Below are positions 63,887 to 64,000 of a stretch of 64,000 nucleotides of DNA, in pieces. A program made the translations under genes and the position numbers. Every line of letters starts with the position of its first letter. Within the stretch, counting starts at the first letter, position 1. Source of the stretch: Chitinophaga solisilvae. GTDB lineage: Bacteria > Bacteroidota > Bacteroidia > Chitinophagales > Chitinophagaceae. The stretch covers positions 1-64,000 of the forward strand of contig NZ_JAABOK010000006.1 in the NCBI RefSeq assembly GCF_009928525.1, read 5' to 3'. The notes under the pieces are model-generated. The model searched no databases and was not told the DNA's origin. It worked only from the letters and a program-made list of their open reading frames with translations.

Positions 63887-63896
63887 CTGAAAATTG

Positions 63897-63925
63897 AAGT
63901 ACCGGTGTAAGCCGGTACTTTTTTT
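63897..63925 (+). terminator. Intrinsic terminator of tRNA-Ala
   Basis: AAGTACCGG (63897-63905) pairs with CCGGTACTT (63912-63920) around TGTAAG, followed by a T-run. Confidence 0.92.
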
Positions 63926-63944
63926 ATTTATACCAATTTAATAT

Positions 63945-64000
63945 AATTACGAATTACGAATTGCGAATTACGAATGAGGAGCGAAGACATAAGCGGATAA
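63945..64000. repeat. Left arm of a giant inverted repeat cut by the window edge
   Basis: The sequence AATTACGAATTACGAATTGC and the following GAGGAGCGAAGAC match the left arm of the repeats at 1304 and 50444. The right arm is outside the window. Confidence 0.75.

Overview
The window reads as a chromosomal segment of a Bacteroidota bacterium, most likely a Chitinophaga-like member of the Chitinophagaceae. The evidence is the SusC/SusD pair with FecR and an ECF sigma factor, the Bacteroidota-type RpoD, LptF/G-type permeases, weak Shine-Dalgarno use, and promoters of the form TTTG-N17-20-TAnnTTTG before stable RNA and housekeeping genes. The genus is an inference. No phage, plasmid, transposase or CRISPR array was seen.

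Layout. 1-522 holds a minus-strand leader with two promoters and a boxA-like site; it probably feeds an rRNA operon beyond the left edge. 523-9611 carries truA, a DUF4476 protein, a biotin-carrier protein, an M1 peptidase, a 71-bp tandem repeat, a DUF1835 protein and a lemA-TPM-TPM operon. 9999-16251 carries a stand-alone response regulator, an M20 dipeptidase, an S4 protein, lysA and an unfamiliar GAF protein. 16451-20952 is an SdiA-regulated lipoprotein coupled to a phosphoesterase/beta-barrel fusion. 21274-27013 is a five-gene run: HD-PycTM fusion, polyphosphate kinase, thioredoxin, DUF4442 and an MBL/beta-CASP protein. 27139-37301 has a propeller sensor kinase facing an ECF sigma/FecR/SusC/SusD locus. 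37420-41787 has two identical tRNA-Glu genes around two unknown or membrane genes, then gapA and pgk. 41928-51431 contains an antiporter, a lytic transglycosylase, gatA, tatA, rplS, trmD, rimM, rpsP, ffh and rpoD. 51795-57682 has a START-like protein, an unknown protein, an LptF/G permease, a PAP2 phosphatase, a GT39-type glycosyltransferase and an exported superoxide dismutase. 57964-63760 is the most unusual locus: a divergent small peptide ORF, then a tight operon of a GNAT-fold, autoinducer-synthase-like protein, a non-canonical E1/ThiF-like enzyme, a 7TM-DISM histidine kinase, a receiver-kinase hybrid and a single-domain receiver. A tRNA-Ala(GGC) closes the window.

Two things stand out. 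First, the 58197-63760 operon places two putative small-molecule or peptide-tailoring enzymes beside a membrane sensor kinase and two receivers, so it could make and sense a signal; this is a hypothesis from gene order and motifs. Second, about a dozen intergenic giant inverted repeats occur at gene 3' ends. Several have perfect arms of 48-65 bp, and arm changes are matched within a copy but differ between copies.
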